NCBI RefSeq assembly: GCF_022229005.1
Contig: NZ_JAKKFD010000034.1
Span: 62,001-126,000 of the forward strand
Direction: 5' to 3'
Length of the DNA: 64,000 bases
Source: Micromonospora trifolii
Lineage (GTDB): Bacteria; Actinomycetota; Actinomycetes; Mycobacteriales; Micromonosporaceae
The notes beneath the pieces are model-generated. The model was not told where the DNA came from. It searched no databases and saw only the letters and a program-made list of their open reading frames with translations. This document shows, in pieces, positions 41,467 through 50,263 of this stretch; the stretch's first letter is position 1, and each line of letters opens with the position of its first letter. Position numbers and translations under genes: made by a program.

Positions 41467-42765
41467 TCATCGCACACCGCCGGCGACCGTCTCGGCCAGC
41501 GCGGCCCGCAGGGCGAACCCCTGGGCGCCCCGACCGACCTGCGGCCACAGCGCCGGCAGCCGGCCGCCGTGGTCGACGCCGACCACCCGCCAGCCACTCC
41601 GCACCATGGCGAGGACGGCGGCGGCGTGGGCGTGCTCCGCCTCGGCCCGCGCCTTCTCCGGCAGGCTGAGCCAGGTGGAGCTGTTCAGCAGGAAGCCGAC
41701 ACAGGTGGCGCCGTTGCCCCGCAGCCCGGCCAGCAGCTCCGCCTCGGCGACGCTCACAGTGCCGAACAGGCCGATGATCAGACCGCCGTCGGCGCGCTGG
41801 CGGACCCGCTGCACGAGACCGGTGACCTCGGCGCGCTGATCCAGTCGGACCTCCGCGAGGTGGTCGAGCAGCGCGCCGTCCCCGCCGGCCTCAGAGGCGT
41901 CCACATCTGCCCCCGAGCCGGTGACCAGGCGCAACTTGTAACCGGCCTGCCGCAGGTGGACGGCGATGCTGGCGGCGGCCGAGACGGACCACTCGAAACT
42001 GGCCGTCGGCCCCTCGCCCCGGTGGCCGTACGCCCGGGTGTCCAGGACGACTGTGGCCCGGCTCTCCCACGGCTGCTCCTCGCGGCGCACCATCAGCTCA
42101 CCGGTGCGCGCTGTGGACTTCCAGTGCACCCGGCGCAGGTCGTCGCCGCGCCGGTACTCCCGGGTCGCCGCGTCGTCCTCGCCGTGCACCGCCACCGAGC
42201 GGGCCCGACTGTCCCCGCTGCCCGCGTACTCCCCGGGGAGCCGGACCGACGGCAGTGGGGTGACCTGCGGGATGACCGTCAGGTGGTCGGTGCTGGGGAA
42301 GGAGCGGGTGAGCTCGCACAGGCCGAACGGGTCGGTCATCCGGACGACCAGCGGGCCCACGTCGTAGCGACCCCGCACGTCGGCCCGCACCGTGTACGCC
42401 ACGGAGCTGGCCTGGTGCGCGCCGAGGCGCTCCAACACCACCCGGGGCCGGCTGCCCAACGCGTAGGGCAGCCGGTCCTCCAGGAGCAGGGTGCCGGTCG
42501 GCAGCCGGGACAGGTTCTGTAGGCGCAGCACCACCCGGGAGTTGGCGCCGACCGGAACCCGGTGCGGGTCCAGCGAACGGTTGCAGGCCAGCTTGTAGCG
42601 GCTCCGCCCGACGTAGGCGGCGGCCAGCAACGGCAGGATGGCCAACAGCACAGCCACCCGGAGCAGGTCCTTCTCGCCGAGGATGCCGGCCGAGATCGCC
42701 GCCGCGACAGCGGCGGCGAGGAAGGACCGCCCGCGGGTGGTCAGCCCGCGTAGCCCGGCACGCAC
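41467..42765 (-). CDS. DUF58 protein, VWA-like
   Basis: 432 residues. Two N-terminal membrane helices, a beta-sandwich domain, then the DUF58 signature 'EYRRGDDLRRVHWKSTARTGELMVRREEQP' and a degenerate von Willebrand A-like domain ('VVLDTRAYGHRGEGPTASFEWSVSAAAS'). Usually works with the MoxR ATPase encoded next to it; here it is one nucleotide after the moxR stop. GTG start at 42765. Confidence 0.9.
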   Translation of the reverse strand: MRAGLRGLTTRGRSFLAAAVAAAISAGILGEKDLLRVAVLLAILPLLAAAYVGRSRYKLACNRSLDPHRVPVGANSRVVLRLQNLSRLPTGTLLLEDRLPYALGSRPRVVLERLGAHQASSVAYTVRADVRGRYDVGPLVVRMTDPFGLCELTRSFPSTDHLTVIPQVTPLPSVRLPGEYAGSGDSRARSVAVHGEDDAATREYRRGDDLRRVHWKSTARTGELMVRREEQPWESRATVVLDTRAYGHRGEGPTASFEWSVSAAASIAVHLRQAGYKLRLVTGSGADVDASEAGGDGALLDHLAEVRLDQRAEVTGLVQRVRQRADGGLIIGLFGTVSVAEAELLAGLRGNGATCVGFLLNSSTWLSLPEKARAEAEHAHAAAVLAMVRSGWRVVGVDHGGRLPALWPQVGRGAQGFALRAALAETVAGGVR

Positions 42766-42766
42766 G

Positions 42767-43822
42767 TCATGGCCTCCGCGGCTCGTAGGGTGCGCGACCG
42801 TTGCCGGTGGCGGGGGGTCGGGTGTCGTACGGGTTGCGCTGCCGGTCGTGTGGCAGCGGCAGGCGGTGCACCAGCTCGGAGACGATCGCGTCGGTGGTGC
42901 GCCGGGCGAGCTGCGCGTCGGCGGTCGGGATGATCCGGTGGGCGAGCACCGGCACCGCCAGGGCCTGAAGGTCGTCGGGAAGGACGTAGTCGCGGCCCTC
43001 CAGGGCGGCGACCGCCCGGGCGGTGCGCAACAGTTGCAGGGTTGCCCGGGGGGACGCGCCGAGCCGCAGGTCGGGGGCCTCGCGGGTGGCGGTGACCAGG
43101 TCGATCGCGTACTGCTTGACCGCGTCGGCGACGTGCACCTGCCGGACGGTGGCGATCAGCTGCCGGACGATGGCCGCGTCGGAGACCGCGCGCAGCTCGT
43201 GCAGCGGGTCGGTGGCGCCGTGCCCGTCGAGCATGGCCAGCTCGGCGTTGGAGTCCGGGTAACCCATCGCGATGCGGGCGGTGAACCGGTCGCGCTGCGC
43301 CTCCGGCAGCGGATAGGTCCCCTCCATCTCGATCGGGTTCTGGGTGGCGATCACCATGAACGGGGTCTGGAGCTGGTACGTCACGCCGTCGACGGTGACC
43401 TGGCGCTCCTCCATGCACTCCAGCAACGCCGACTGGGTCTTCGGCGAGGCCCGGTTGATCTCGTCGCCGACCACCAGGTTGGCGAACACGGCACCGGGAC
43501 GGAACTCGAAGTCGTGCGTCTCCTGGTTGTAGACGCTGACCCCGGTGACGTCGCTGGGCAGCAGGTCGGGGGTGAACTGGATGCGCCGCACGGTGCAGTC
43601 GATGGACCGCGCGAGGGCCTTGGCAAGCTTGGTCTTGCCGACACCCGGGACGTCTTCGATCAGGAGGTGACCCTCGGCGAGCAGGACGGCCAGGGCGAGC
43701 CGCACGGTGGCGGTCTTACCCTCGATGACCTGCTCGATGTTGGCCACGATGGCCTCGCTGGCGGCGCGGAACTCGTCGTGCGGCAACAAGCCGCCCACCT
43801 CGTCCCAGGTCTGTTGTGTCAC
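42767..43822 (-). CDS. moxR: MoxR-family AAA+ ATPase
   Basis: 351 residues. Walker A 'LIEDVPGVGKTKLAKALA', Walker B 'LVVGDEINRASPKTQSALLECMEE', sensor 1 'VIATQNPIEMEGTYPLPEAQRDRF', sensor 2 'SPRATLQLL'. Chaperone-like ATPase for VWA-type partners; likely acts with DUF58 downstream. GTG 43822 has GGAGGAGG 7 nt upstream, better than GTG at 43846. A GCTCTCTAGAGAGC palindrome lies 29 bp upstream. Confidence 0.92.
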   Translation of the reverse strand: MTQQTWDEVGGLLPHDEFRAASEAIVANIEQVIEGKTATVRLALAVLLAEGHLLIEDVPGVGKTKLAKALARSIDCTVRRIQFTPDLLPSDVTGVSVYNQETHDFEFRPGAVFANLVVGDEINRASPKTQSALLECMEERQVTVDGVTYQLQTPFMVIATQNPIEMEGTYPLPEAQRDRFTARIAMGYPDSNAELAMLDGHGATDPLHELRAVSDAAIVRQLIATVRQVHVADAVKQYAIDLVTATREAPDLRLGASPRATLQLLRTARAVAALEGRDYVLPDDLQALAVPVLAHRIIPTADAQLARRTTDAIVSELVHRLPLPHDRQRNPYDTRPPATGNGRAPYEPRRP

Positions 43823-43850
43823 GGGCCTCCTCCTCGTCGCCGTCACGGCA

Positions 43851-43864
43851 GCTCTCTAGAGAGC
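43851..43864. promoter_or_regulatory. 14-bp perfect palindrome before moxR
   Basis: GCTCTCTAGAGAGC, close upstream of the moxR ribosome-binding site. May be an operator or part of the leader. The remaining 200 bp up to the leuS promoter shows no gene. Confidence 0.4.
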
Positions 43865-44058
43865 ACCTGGACCCGCCGTTGGGTTCGCGACGTCGAGCCT
43901 CGTTTGCCGCAGGAATCTCACTAGTCTCTCAGGCTAACCATGTTTGTCGTTATCGCCGACCCCCGCAGGTAGTCCGTCGGTTACGCACCGATATTCGCCA
44001 GCTCGGGGGAACGGGGTTCGACAGGCCCGGGGGCCGGCAGGGCGAACCGCGGAAGAGG

Positions 44059-44064
44059 TACACT
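44059..44064 (+). promoter_or_regulatory. -10 box TACACT of leuS leader transcript
   Basis: TANNNT ending 7 nt before ATG 44072, so the leader peptide would start at the first base of the mRNA. -35 region is weak. Confidence 0.5.
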
Positions 44065-44071
44065 GCGGGAC

Positions 44072-44110
44072 ATGGCCGGAGTCTTCCTGCTTCTTACCGG
44101 GCCGTGCTGA
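44072..44110 (+). CDS. leucine leader peptide of leuS
   Basis: Twelve codons: MAGVFLLLTGPC then TGA. Three Leu codons in a row (CTG CTT CTT at 44087-44095); CTT is rare in this DNA, so ribosomes should pause when charged tRNA-Leu is short. It is followed at once by a hairpin and an intrinsic terminator ahead of leuS. This is the classic layout of ribosome-mediated attenuation. Likely leaderless start. Short length means chance cannot be ruled out, but the position before leuS and the Leu run make that unlikely. Confidence 0.65.
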   Translation: MAGVFLLLTGPC

Positions 44111-44163
44111 TGCGCTGAACCCAGCGACAGCACGGCGGCCCCTCCTGCGCGAGGGGCTTTTTT
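44101..44163 (+). terminator. leuS attenuator: hairpin plus intrinsic terminator
   Basis: First hairpin: 44101-44109 pairs with 44128-44136 (9 bp), with an inner CGCTG/CAGCG stem. Its left arm overlaps the last leader codons. Second: GCCCCTC (44138-44144)/GAGGGGC (44151-44157) followed by six T (44158-44163), the only textbook U-tract terminator in the window. It lies 63 nt before the leuS ATG. I could not settle a full antiterminator pairing by eye. Confidence 0.75.
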
Positions 44164-44225
44164 GTGCCCGCCGCCGGCCCGGCCCGGTGGCGCCGAGACG
44201 AAGCGAAGCGAAGCGAGGAGAGACG

Positions 44226-47066
44226 ATGAGTGAGGCAGCCGCACCGGCGGGCGACATTCCCCCGTTCCGGTACACCGCGGCCCTGGCCGACGAGATCGAG
44301 ATTCGTTGGCAGGACACCTGGGCGCGCGAGGGCACCTTCCACGCACCGAACCCGACCGGCCCGCTGGCCGACCCGACCCACCCGCGCGCGGGCGCGGAGA
44401 AGCTGTACGTGCTGGACATGTTCCCGTACCCCTCCGGAGCGGGCCTGCACGTCGGCCACCCACTGGGCTACATCGGCACCGACTGCTACGCCCGCTACCA
44501 GCGGATGGCCGGCCGCAACGTGCTGCACGCGATGGGCTTCGACGCGTTCGGACTGCCCGCCGAGCAGTACGCGGTGCAGACCGGCACCCACCCCCGGACC
44601 ACCACCGTCGCGAACATCGAGCGGTACAAGGCGCAGCTGCGCCGGCTGGGGCTGGCGCACGACGAGCGCCGCTCGGTGGCCACCATCGACACCGACTTCT
44701 ACCGCTGGACCCAGTGGATCTTCCTGCAGATCTTCAACTCCTGGTACGACCGCGACGCCAACCGGGCCCGTCCGATCGCCGAGCTGATCGCCGAGTTCGA
44801 GGGCGGTAACCGGTCCACACCGGACGGCCGCGCCTGGGCCGAGCTGAGCGTCGCCGAGCGCCGCCAGGTCGTCGACGACCACCGTCTGGCGTACGTCTCG
44901 CAGGCGCCGGTGAACTGGTGCCCGGGGCTGGGCACCGTGCTGGCCAACGAGGAGGTCACCGCCGACGGCCGCTCCGACCGGGGCAACTTCCCGGTCTTCA
45001 AGCGCAACCTGAAGCAGTGGAAGATGCGCATCACCGCCTACGGTGACCGGCTGCTGGACGACCTGGACAGCCTGGACTGGCCCGAGCCGATCAAGCTGAT
45101 GCAGCGCAACTGGATCGGCCGCTCCACCGGTGCCCACATCGACTTCCCGACCAGCGCGGCGCCGGTGCGGGTGTTCACGACCCGCCCGGACACCGTCTTC
45201 GGCGCCACCTACATGGTGCTGGCGCCCGAGCACGAGCTGGTCGACACGCTGGCGCCGGCCAACTGGCCGGACGGCACGAGGGACGCCTGGACCGGCGGGC
45301 ACGCCAGCCCCCGGGAGGCCGTCGAGGCGTACCGCAAGGCGGCGGCCGCCAAGACCGACGTCGAGCGGCAGTCCGACACCAAGGAGAAGACCGGCGTCTT
45401 CATCGGCGCGTACGCCACCAACCCGGTCACCGGCGGGCAGATCCCGATCTTCATCGCCGACTACGTGCTGGCCGGCTACGGCACCGGCGCGATCATGGCG
45501 GTGCCGGCGCAGGACGAGCGGGACTGGGCGTTCGCCGAGGTCTTCGAGCTGCCCATCGTCCGTACCGTGCAGCCGGCGGAGGGCTTCGACGGCAAGGCGT
45601 ACACCGGTGACGGCCCGGCCATCAACAGCGCCGCGCCCGAGCGCGGCCTGGACCTGAACGGCCTGGGGGTCGCCGACGCCAAGGCGGCGACCATCGCCTG
45701 GCTGGAGGCGAACGGGCACGGCACCGGCGCGGTGACCTACCGGCTGCGCGACTGGCTGTTCTCCCGGCAGCGGTACTGGGGCGAACCGTTCCCGATCGTC
45801 TACGACGAGACCGGCGCGGCGATCGCCCTGCCGGAGGAGATGCTGCCGGTCGAGCTGCCGGAGGTCGACGACTTCTCCCCGAAGACGTTCGACGCCGACG
45901 ACGCCAACAGCAACCCGGAGACCCCGCTGTCGCGGCGGCGCGACTGGGTCGAGGTCGAACTGGACCTGGGTGACGGGCCGAAGCGCTACACCCGGGAAAC
46001 CAACGTGATGCCGCAGTGGGCCGGCTCCTGCTGGTACGAGCTGCGCTACCTGGACCCGACCAACAGCGAGCGGTTCGTCGACGCGGAGAACGAGCAGTAC
46101 TGGATGGGCCCGCGCGCCGACGGCGACTGCGGGGGCACCGACCTGTACGTCGGTGGCGCCGAGCACGCCGTGCTGCACCTGCTGTACGCGCGGTTCTGGC
46201 ACAAGGTGCTGTTCGACCTGGGGCACGTGTCGTCGTTCGAGCCGTTCCGCAAGCTGTTCAACCAGGGCATGATCCAGGCGTACGCGTACACCGACTCGCG
46301 CGGCAGCTACGTGCAGGCCGAGGAGGTCATGGAGCGCGACGGCGCCTACTACCTGGGCGACCTGACGGTCAACCGCGAGTACGGCAAGATGGGCAAGTCG
46401 CTGAAGAACGTGGTGACCCCCGACGACATGTGCGCCGCCTACGGCGCGGACACCTTCCGGGTGTACGAGATGTCGATGGGCCCGCTGGAGGTCTCCCGCC
46501 CCTGGGAGACCCGGGCGGTGGTCGGCTCGTACCGGTTCCTGCAGCGGGTGTGGCGGGCTGTCGTCGACGAGCAGACCGGCGCCCTGCGGGTCACCGAGGA
46601 CCCGGCCGACGAGGCGACCCGCCGGTTGCTGCACAAGGTGATCGACGGGGTTCGTGGCGACATGGACGACATCCGGTTCAACACGGCGATCGCCAAGCTG
46701 ATCGAGCTGACCAACGGGCTGACCCGACTGTCGGCCACGCCCCGCGAGGTGGCCGAGCCGCTGGTGCTGATGGTGGCGCCGTTCGCCCCGCACCTGGCCG
46801 AGGAGCTGTGGCGCAAGCTGGGCCACGACACCTCGCTGACGTACGCGGACTTTCCGACCGCGGACCCGGCGCTGCTGGTGGCCGACACGGTGACCTACCC
46901 GGTGCAGGTCAACGGCAAGGTCCGTGGCCGCATCGAGGTCCCCGCAGACGCCGCCGAGGAGACCGTCCGCGCGGCGGCCCTGGACGCGGTGGCCGCGACC
47001 CTGGCCGGCAAGGAGCCCCGCAAGGTCATCGTGGTCAAGGGCCGAATGGTCTCGGTAGTCGCCTGA
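44226..47066 (+). CDS. leuS: leucyl-tRNA synthetase
   Basis: 946 residues. Charges tRNA-Leu. Class I signatures: HIGH variant HVGH at 75-78 in 'PSGAGLHVGHPLGY', KMSKS variant KMGKS at 721-725 in 'EYGKMGKSLKN'. Large CP1 editing insert with 'TTRPDTVFGATYMVLAPEH' and 'PVPAQDERDWAFA'-like 'AVPAQDERDWAFAEVF'. C-terminal anticodon-binding domain and 'VQVNGKVRGRI'. ATG 44226 follows GAGGAGAG; a GAAGC repeat lies just before it. Preceded by leader peptide and terminator, so probably controlled by leucine supply. Convergent with the TVP38 gene. Confidence 0.96.
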   Translation: MSEAAAPAGDIPPFRYTAALADEIEIRWQDTWAREGTFHAPNPTGPLADPTHPRAGAEKLYVLDMFPYPSGAGLHVGHPLGYIGTDCYARYQRMAGRNVLHAMGFDAFGLPAEQYAVQTGTHPRTTTVANIERYKAQLRRLGLAHDERRSVATIDTDFYRWTQWIFLQIFNSWYDRDANRARPIAELIAEFEGGNRSTPDGRAWAELSVAERRQVVDDHRLAYVSQAPVNWCPGLGTVLANEEVTADGRSDRGNFPVFKRNLKQWKMRITAYGDRLLDDLDSLDWPEPIKLMQRNWIGRSTGAHIDFPTSAAPVRVFTTRPDTVFGATYMVLAPEHELVDTLAPANWPDGTRDAWTGGHASPREAVEAYRKAAAAKTDVERQSDTKEKTGVFIGAYATNPVTGGQIPIFIADYVLAGYGTGAIMAVPAQDERDWAFAEVFELPIVRTVQPAEGFDGKAYTGDGPAINSAAPERGLDLNGLGVADAKAATIAWLEANGHGTGAVTYRLRDWLFSRQRYWGEPFPIVYDETGAAIALPEEMLPVELPEVDDFSPKTFDADDANSNPETPLSRRRDWVEVELDLGDGPKRYTRETNVMPQWAGSCWYELRYLDPTNSERFVDAENEQYWMGPRADGDCGGTDLYVGGAEHAVLHLLYARFWHKVLFDLGHVSSFEPFRKLFNQGMIQAYAYTDSRGSYVQAEEVMERDGAYYLGDLTVNREYGKMGKSLKNVVTPDDMCAAYGADTFRVYEMSMGPLEVSRPWETRAVVGSYRFLQRVWRAVVDEQTGALRVTEDPADEATRRLLHKVIDGVRGDMDDIRFNTAIAKLIELTNGLTRLSATPREVAEPLVLMVAPFAPHLAEELWRKLGHDTSLTYADFPTADPALLVADTVTYPVQVNGKVRGRIEVPADAAEETVRAAALDAVAATLAGKEPRKVIVVKGRMVSVVA

Positions 47067-47116
47067 CCCGCAGTCGATCAGGGCACCGTGACGTCCACGG
47101 AGGCGGGCACCGCGTT

Positions 47117-47164
47117 GAGCGTGATGACTCAGAGGCATCAATATGCCTCTGAGTCATCACGCTC
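47117..47164. repeat. 22-bp perfect inverted repeat, 4-nt loop
   Basis: Arms 47117-47138 and 47143-47164 pair exactly, loop CAAT. 50 nt after the leuS stop, before the convergent TVP38 gene. Less GC-rich than its surroundings. Best terminator hairpin in the right half; differs from the other long repeats in lacking GATC. Confidence 0.8.
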
Positions 47165-47271
47165 TCCGGGGCATCCCCCGCCGGTCACCGCGCAACCGGC
47201 TCGACCAGCCGCCGGGCGGTTGCGCTCCGGCGGTCACGAGCAGGCCGGTCTGCTCGGCTTTCCGCCGCGGG

Positions 47272-47955
47272 TCAGACGGGCATGGTGCGGCGGCGGCGTT
47301 CGGCGCGCCACCACTGGTGGACGAGGACCAGGCTGGCGATCAGGCCGAGGCTGGCCGGGGCGGCGGCGTACCAGTTGACGTGGCCGGGGGAGCTGACCGC
47401 CGCGCCGATCGCCGCGTAGCCGAAGGCGGTGGGCGCGGACGCGATCACGCTTCCGGCCAGGAACGGCAGCACTCGGGCGCCGGTCGTGCCGTAGCCGTAG
47501 CTGACCAGGCCGAAGCCGGCGATCGGCAGCAGCCGGACGGTGACCACACCGAGCACGCTCTGCCGGGCGAACCAACCGTCGAGGCGGGCCAGGCGACCGC
47601 GAACCCGTTCGGCTACGAACTCCCGACCGAGCAACCGGCCGACAGTGAACCCGATCGCCGCGGCCACCAGCGCGGCGCCCAGGGCGTACGCGGCGCCCTC
47701 CAGCGGGCCGAAGATCGCCCCGGCGGCGAGTGTGATGAAGGTCCGGGGCACCAGCGCGACCAGCAGCAGCGCACCACCGAGGATCGCCGCCACCGGGGCG
47801 AGGTCGCCCAGCCGGTCGGCGATCAGCGGCAACTGCGCCGGATCCGGCCGGGGCACCAGCAGCAGCAGTAACCCGCACGCGCCGATCAGCAGGACGAGCA
47901 GGGCGAATCGGGCGGCCGACGGCTGCCGGAGCAGCCGCCGGACGGCACGGATCAT
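47272..47955 (-). CDS. TVP38/TMEM64 (DedA-like) membrane protein
   Basis: 227 residues, about six membrane helices. Family motif 'VPRTFITLAAGAIFGPLEGAAYALGAALVAAAIGFTVGRLLGR' in outline and 'VRLLPIAGFGLVSYGYGTTG'. DedA/TVP38 proteins are thought to flip lipids across the membrane, e.g. undecaprenyl phosphate for DedA. Next to gatD-murT, whose product uses lipid II, so a role in lipid carrier handling is an attractive guess. ATG overlaps the gatD stop. Confidence 0.85.
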   Translation of the reverse strand: MIRAVRRLLRQPSAARFALLVLLIGACGLLLLLVPRPDPAQLPLIADRLGDLAPVAAILGGALLLVALVPRTFITLAAGAIFGPLEGAAYALGAALVAAAIGFTVGRLLGREFVAERVRGRLARLDGWFARQSVLGVVTVRLLPIAGFGLVSYGYGTTGARVLPFLAGSVIASAPTAFGYAAIGAAVSSPGHVNWYAAAPASLGLIASLVLVHQWWRAERRRRTMPV

Positions 47956-48671
47956 GCCCGGGCGGCGGCCACCGCGGAGCGGCGCTCGTTGCGGAGCCGG
48001 TCCGACCAGGTGTCGTCCAACGGCGGGAGCTGGTGTGCCCCGGTGGCCCAGCGCAGCAGCAGGTCGGCCAGGGCCGGGTTGCGCGCCAGCGCCGGCCCGT
48101 GTGAGTAGGTGCCCAGCAGCTTGCCGCGCCAGGCGCCCTCGGTGGCGCCGTCGTTGCCCACCCCGGCGGTGACCCGGGCCAGCGGGGAGACCTCCGGACC
48201 GAGGTGGGTGCGGCCGCCGTGGTTCTCGAAACCGGTCAGCGGCGGCAGGCCCAGCCGGGGGTCGATCTCACCGGCCAGCTCGCCCACGGCCCGGCTCTCG
48301 CCCCGGTCGGACTGCAGGTCGAGCAGCTCCAGCCCGCGGCACTGCACACCCTTGGCGAAGAACGAGGTGCCGAGCAGTTGGTAGCCGGCGCAGACGCCGA
48401 ACACGACCGAGCCCTGCGCGACGGCGCGGTGCAGGCCGCCGTCGGCGAGCAGCCGCTGGGCGCCGAGCGCCTGCGGGCCGTCCTCGCCGCCACCGACCAG
48501 GTAGATGTCGGCGGTCGCGGGCAGCCGCTGGTCGGAGCGGACCTCCAACACCTCGACCGGCATCCCGCGCTGACGGGCCCGCCGGGCGAGGATCAGGGCG
48601 TTGCCCCGGTCTCCGTAGGTGGAGAGCAGGTCGGGGTAGATCCAGACGATGCGCAGACTCTCAGATGACAC
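47952..48671 (-). CDS. gatD: lipid II isoglutaminyl synthase, glutaminase subunit GatD
   Basis: 239 residues. CobB/CobQ-like glutamine amidotransferase: nucleophile Cys94 in 'FGVCAGYQLLG', catalytic His191 in 'LGTYSHGPAL', with 'IYLVGGGEDGPQ' before it. Cys94 is at the same number as in S. aureus GatD. Releases ammonia from glutamine for MurT, which amidates D-Glu of the lipid II stem. Starts GTG 48671, overlapping murT by 11 nt. Confidence 0.93.
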   Translation of the reverse strand: MSSESLRIVWIYPDLLSTYGDRGNALILARRARQRGMPVEVLEVRSDQRLPATADIYLVGGGEDGPQALGAQRLLADGGLHRAVAQGSVVFGVCAGYQLLGTSFFAKGVQCRGLELLDLQSDRGESRAVGELAGEIDPRLGLPPLTGFENHGGRTHLGPEVSPLARVTAGVGNDGATEGAWRGKLLGTYSHGPALARNPALADLLLRWATGAHQLPPLDDTWSDRLRNERRSAVAAARA

Positions 48672-49923
48672 GGTCCAACTCCGCTCGGATGTCCTGGAAC
48701 GCGGTGTAGTTCGCGATGACCTCCAGCCGCCCGGGCGGGACCGACCGGAGTGCGTCGTCGAACGTGCGGACGTGCTGGAACGGCACGTCGTTGACGTCGA
48801 GTCGAACCGCCAGGTCGTATGCCCGGTCGCCAGTGATCAACACCTGCCGGCCGCGGAGCGGGGCGAAGTCGACGTCGTAGAGCCAGGAGGTGTCCAGACC
48901 GTCGGGGTCGCGCGCGTTGATGGAGAGCAGGGTCGGCGCGTCGTCGGCCATGTCGAACGCCTCCAGCCAGCTGGCCGGGTTCTTGGCCAGCAGCAGCCGG
49001 ATGTTGCGCCCGTCCTTGTCGACCTGCGCGTAGCGGCCGGCCACCGAGGTGACGATGCCGAGGCGGGACACCGCGTCGACCGGGCGGACGCCGAACTCGG
49101 CGGCCACCGCCAGCGCGGTCGCCGCGTTGCCGAGGTTGACCTTGCCGGGTAGTTGGAGCGAGACCTTGTGCCAGGCGCCGGTGGGGTCGAGCACGCCCTC
49201 GTCCTCGACGACCCAGTGCGGCTCCGGTCGGCGCAGCGGGCAGCCGGTGCACCACCACTGCTCGCCGGAACGCTGGATGGTGGAGCCGCACTCCGGGCAG
49301 ACCCAGGAGTCGTCGTGCCAGCGTTGGCCGGCACTGAACCACGTCACGTGCGGCGGCTTGATGCCCCGGGCGGGGTCGCCCGGTGGGGTGGCGGCCCACA
49401 CCACCAGCGGGTCGTCGGCGTTGGCCACCACCCGTACGTCGGTGTGCCGGACCAGCGCCGCGCGCCAGAGCTGCGCCATCATGGCGACCTCCTTGGCGCG
49501 GTCGAGCTGGTCGCGGGAGAGGTTGAGCAGCGCGACCACGTGCGGCTCGGTCGCCTCCAGGACCTGCGCCAGGTAGTGCTCGTCGACCTCCAGCACCGCG
49601 TACGGGGTGCTGCCGGCCTTGGCCAGCGCGGAGGTGTGCCCGCTGGGCATGTTGGCGCCGAACGAGTTGGTGGCCACCCGGCCGAGCACGCCGACCGCGG
49701 CGGAGGTCAACCGGGTGGTGGTGGTCTTGCCGTTGGTGCCGGAGACGAGCGCGATGGCGCGCCCGGCCGACAGGTGAGCCAGCAGGTCCGGGTCGATCTT
49801 CAGGCCGATCCACCCGCCGATCACTGAACCGTCGCCACGGCCGGCCGCCCGGGAGAGCGCCGCGGCGGTCCGTGACACGGAGCTGGCCACCTTGGCCCGT
49901 AGGGGCATTTTCGCGTCCGTCAC
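48661..49923 (-). CDS. murT: lipid II isoglutaminyl synthase, ligase subunit MurT
   Basis: 420 residues. Mur ligase central domain with P-loop 'ALVSGTNGKTTTTRLTSAAV' and a DUF1727 C-terminal domain. A four-Cys zinc ribbon is inserted near residue 205-230: 'CPECG' and 'CTGC', as in characterised MurT. Activates the D-Glu carboxyl with ATP, then uses GatD ammonia. The missing murD of the dcw cluster is not this gene: its domain end is DUF1727, and the partner GatD is present. Divergent from mraZ. Confidence 0.94.
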   Translation of the reverse strand: MTDAKMPLRAKVASSVSRTAAALSRAAGRGDGSVIGGWIGLKIDPDLLAHLSAGRAIALVSGTNGKTTTTRLTSAAVGVLGRVATNSFGANMPSGHTSALAKAGSTPYAVLEVDEHYLAQVLEATEPHVVALLNLSRDQLDRAKEVAMMAQLWRAALVRHTDVRVVANADDPLVVWAATPPGDPARGIKPPHVTWFSAGQRWHDDSWVCPECGSTIQRSGEQWWCTGCPLRRPEPHWVVEDEGVLDPTGAWHKVSLQLPGKVNLGNAATALAVAAEFGVRPVDAVSRLGIVTSVAGRYAQVDKDGRNIRLLLAKNPASWLEAFDMADDAPTLLSINARDPDGLDTSWLYDVDFAPLRGRQVLITGDRAYDLAVRLDVNDVPFQHVRTFDDALRSVPPGRLEVIANYTAFQDIRAELDRVI

Positions 49924-50147
49924 GCGAGCGAGGTTACCGGACCGCCGGCCCCACCAGATCGCCGCCGACGGTGAACCGTTCGGCCGTGGTGGCTGCGCGG
50001 GCGGCCGGGTCGGCGTCCCCCGGACGGAGTCGATCTATGTCGGAAAGCGGACCACGCCGAGGGGCGGCCGGAGCCCTCCACTGCGCTCCACCCCTTGTGA
50101 CGTGCGGTTTTGCCTCCGGGTTGGCCGCGCCACGCGGGCGAATTTGG

Positions 50148-50179
50148 TTGCGGGTGGAGGGAAGTGGAGTAGAGTGGGG
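50148..50179 (+). promoter_or_regulatory. mraZ promoter with three MraZ-type repeats
   Basis: -35 TTGCGG (50148-50153), 16-nt spacer, -10 TAGAGT (50170-50175). Three hexamers GTGGAG, GTGGAG, GTGGGG begin at 50154, 50164 and 50174, exactly 10 bp apart, over the spacer and -10. This spacing matches known MraZ binding sites (three to four repeats, one per helical turn). The remaining 49924-50147 shows no gene. Confidence 0.75.
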
Positions 50180-50263
50180 ACCAATGGTGAGGCCGGGAGG
50201 GCTCACCGGCCCGGGGGGTCAGCGGCGCCGCGAACGCCGCTCAAGGGCGAGGGGGTTGGGCCG

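Noticed and set aside
44196..44225. GAAGC/GAGCG short tandem repeat before leuS (similar at 27320-27345) as a mobile element
   Set aside because: Only 20-30 bp, simple sequence that also provides the ribosome-binding site.
44094..47141. 1015-residue leftward open frame
   Set aside because: Mirror frame of leuS.
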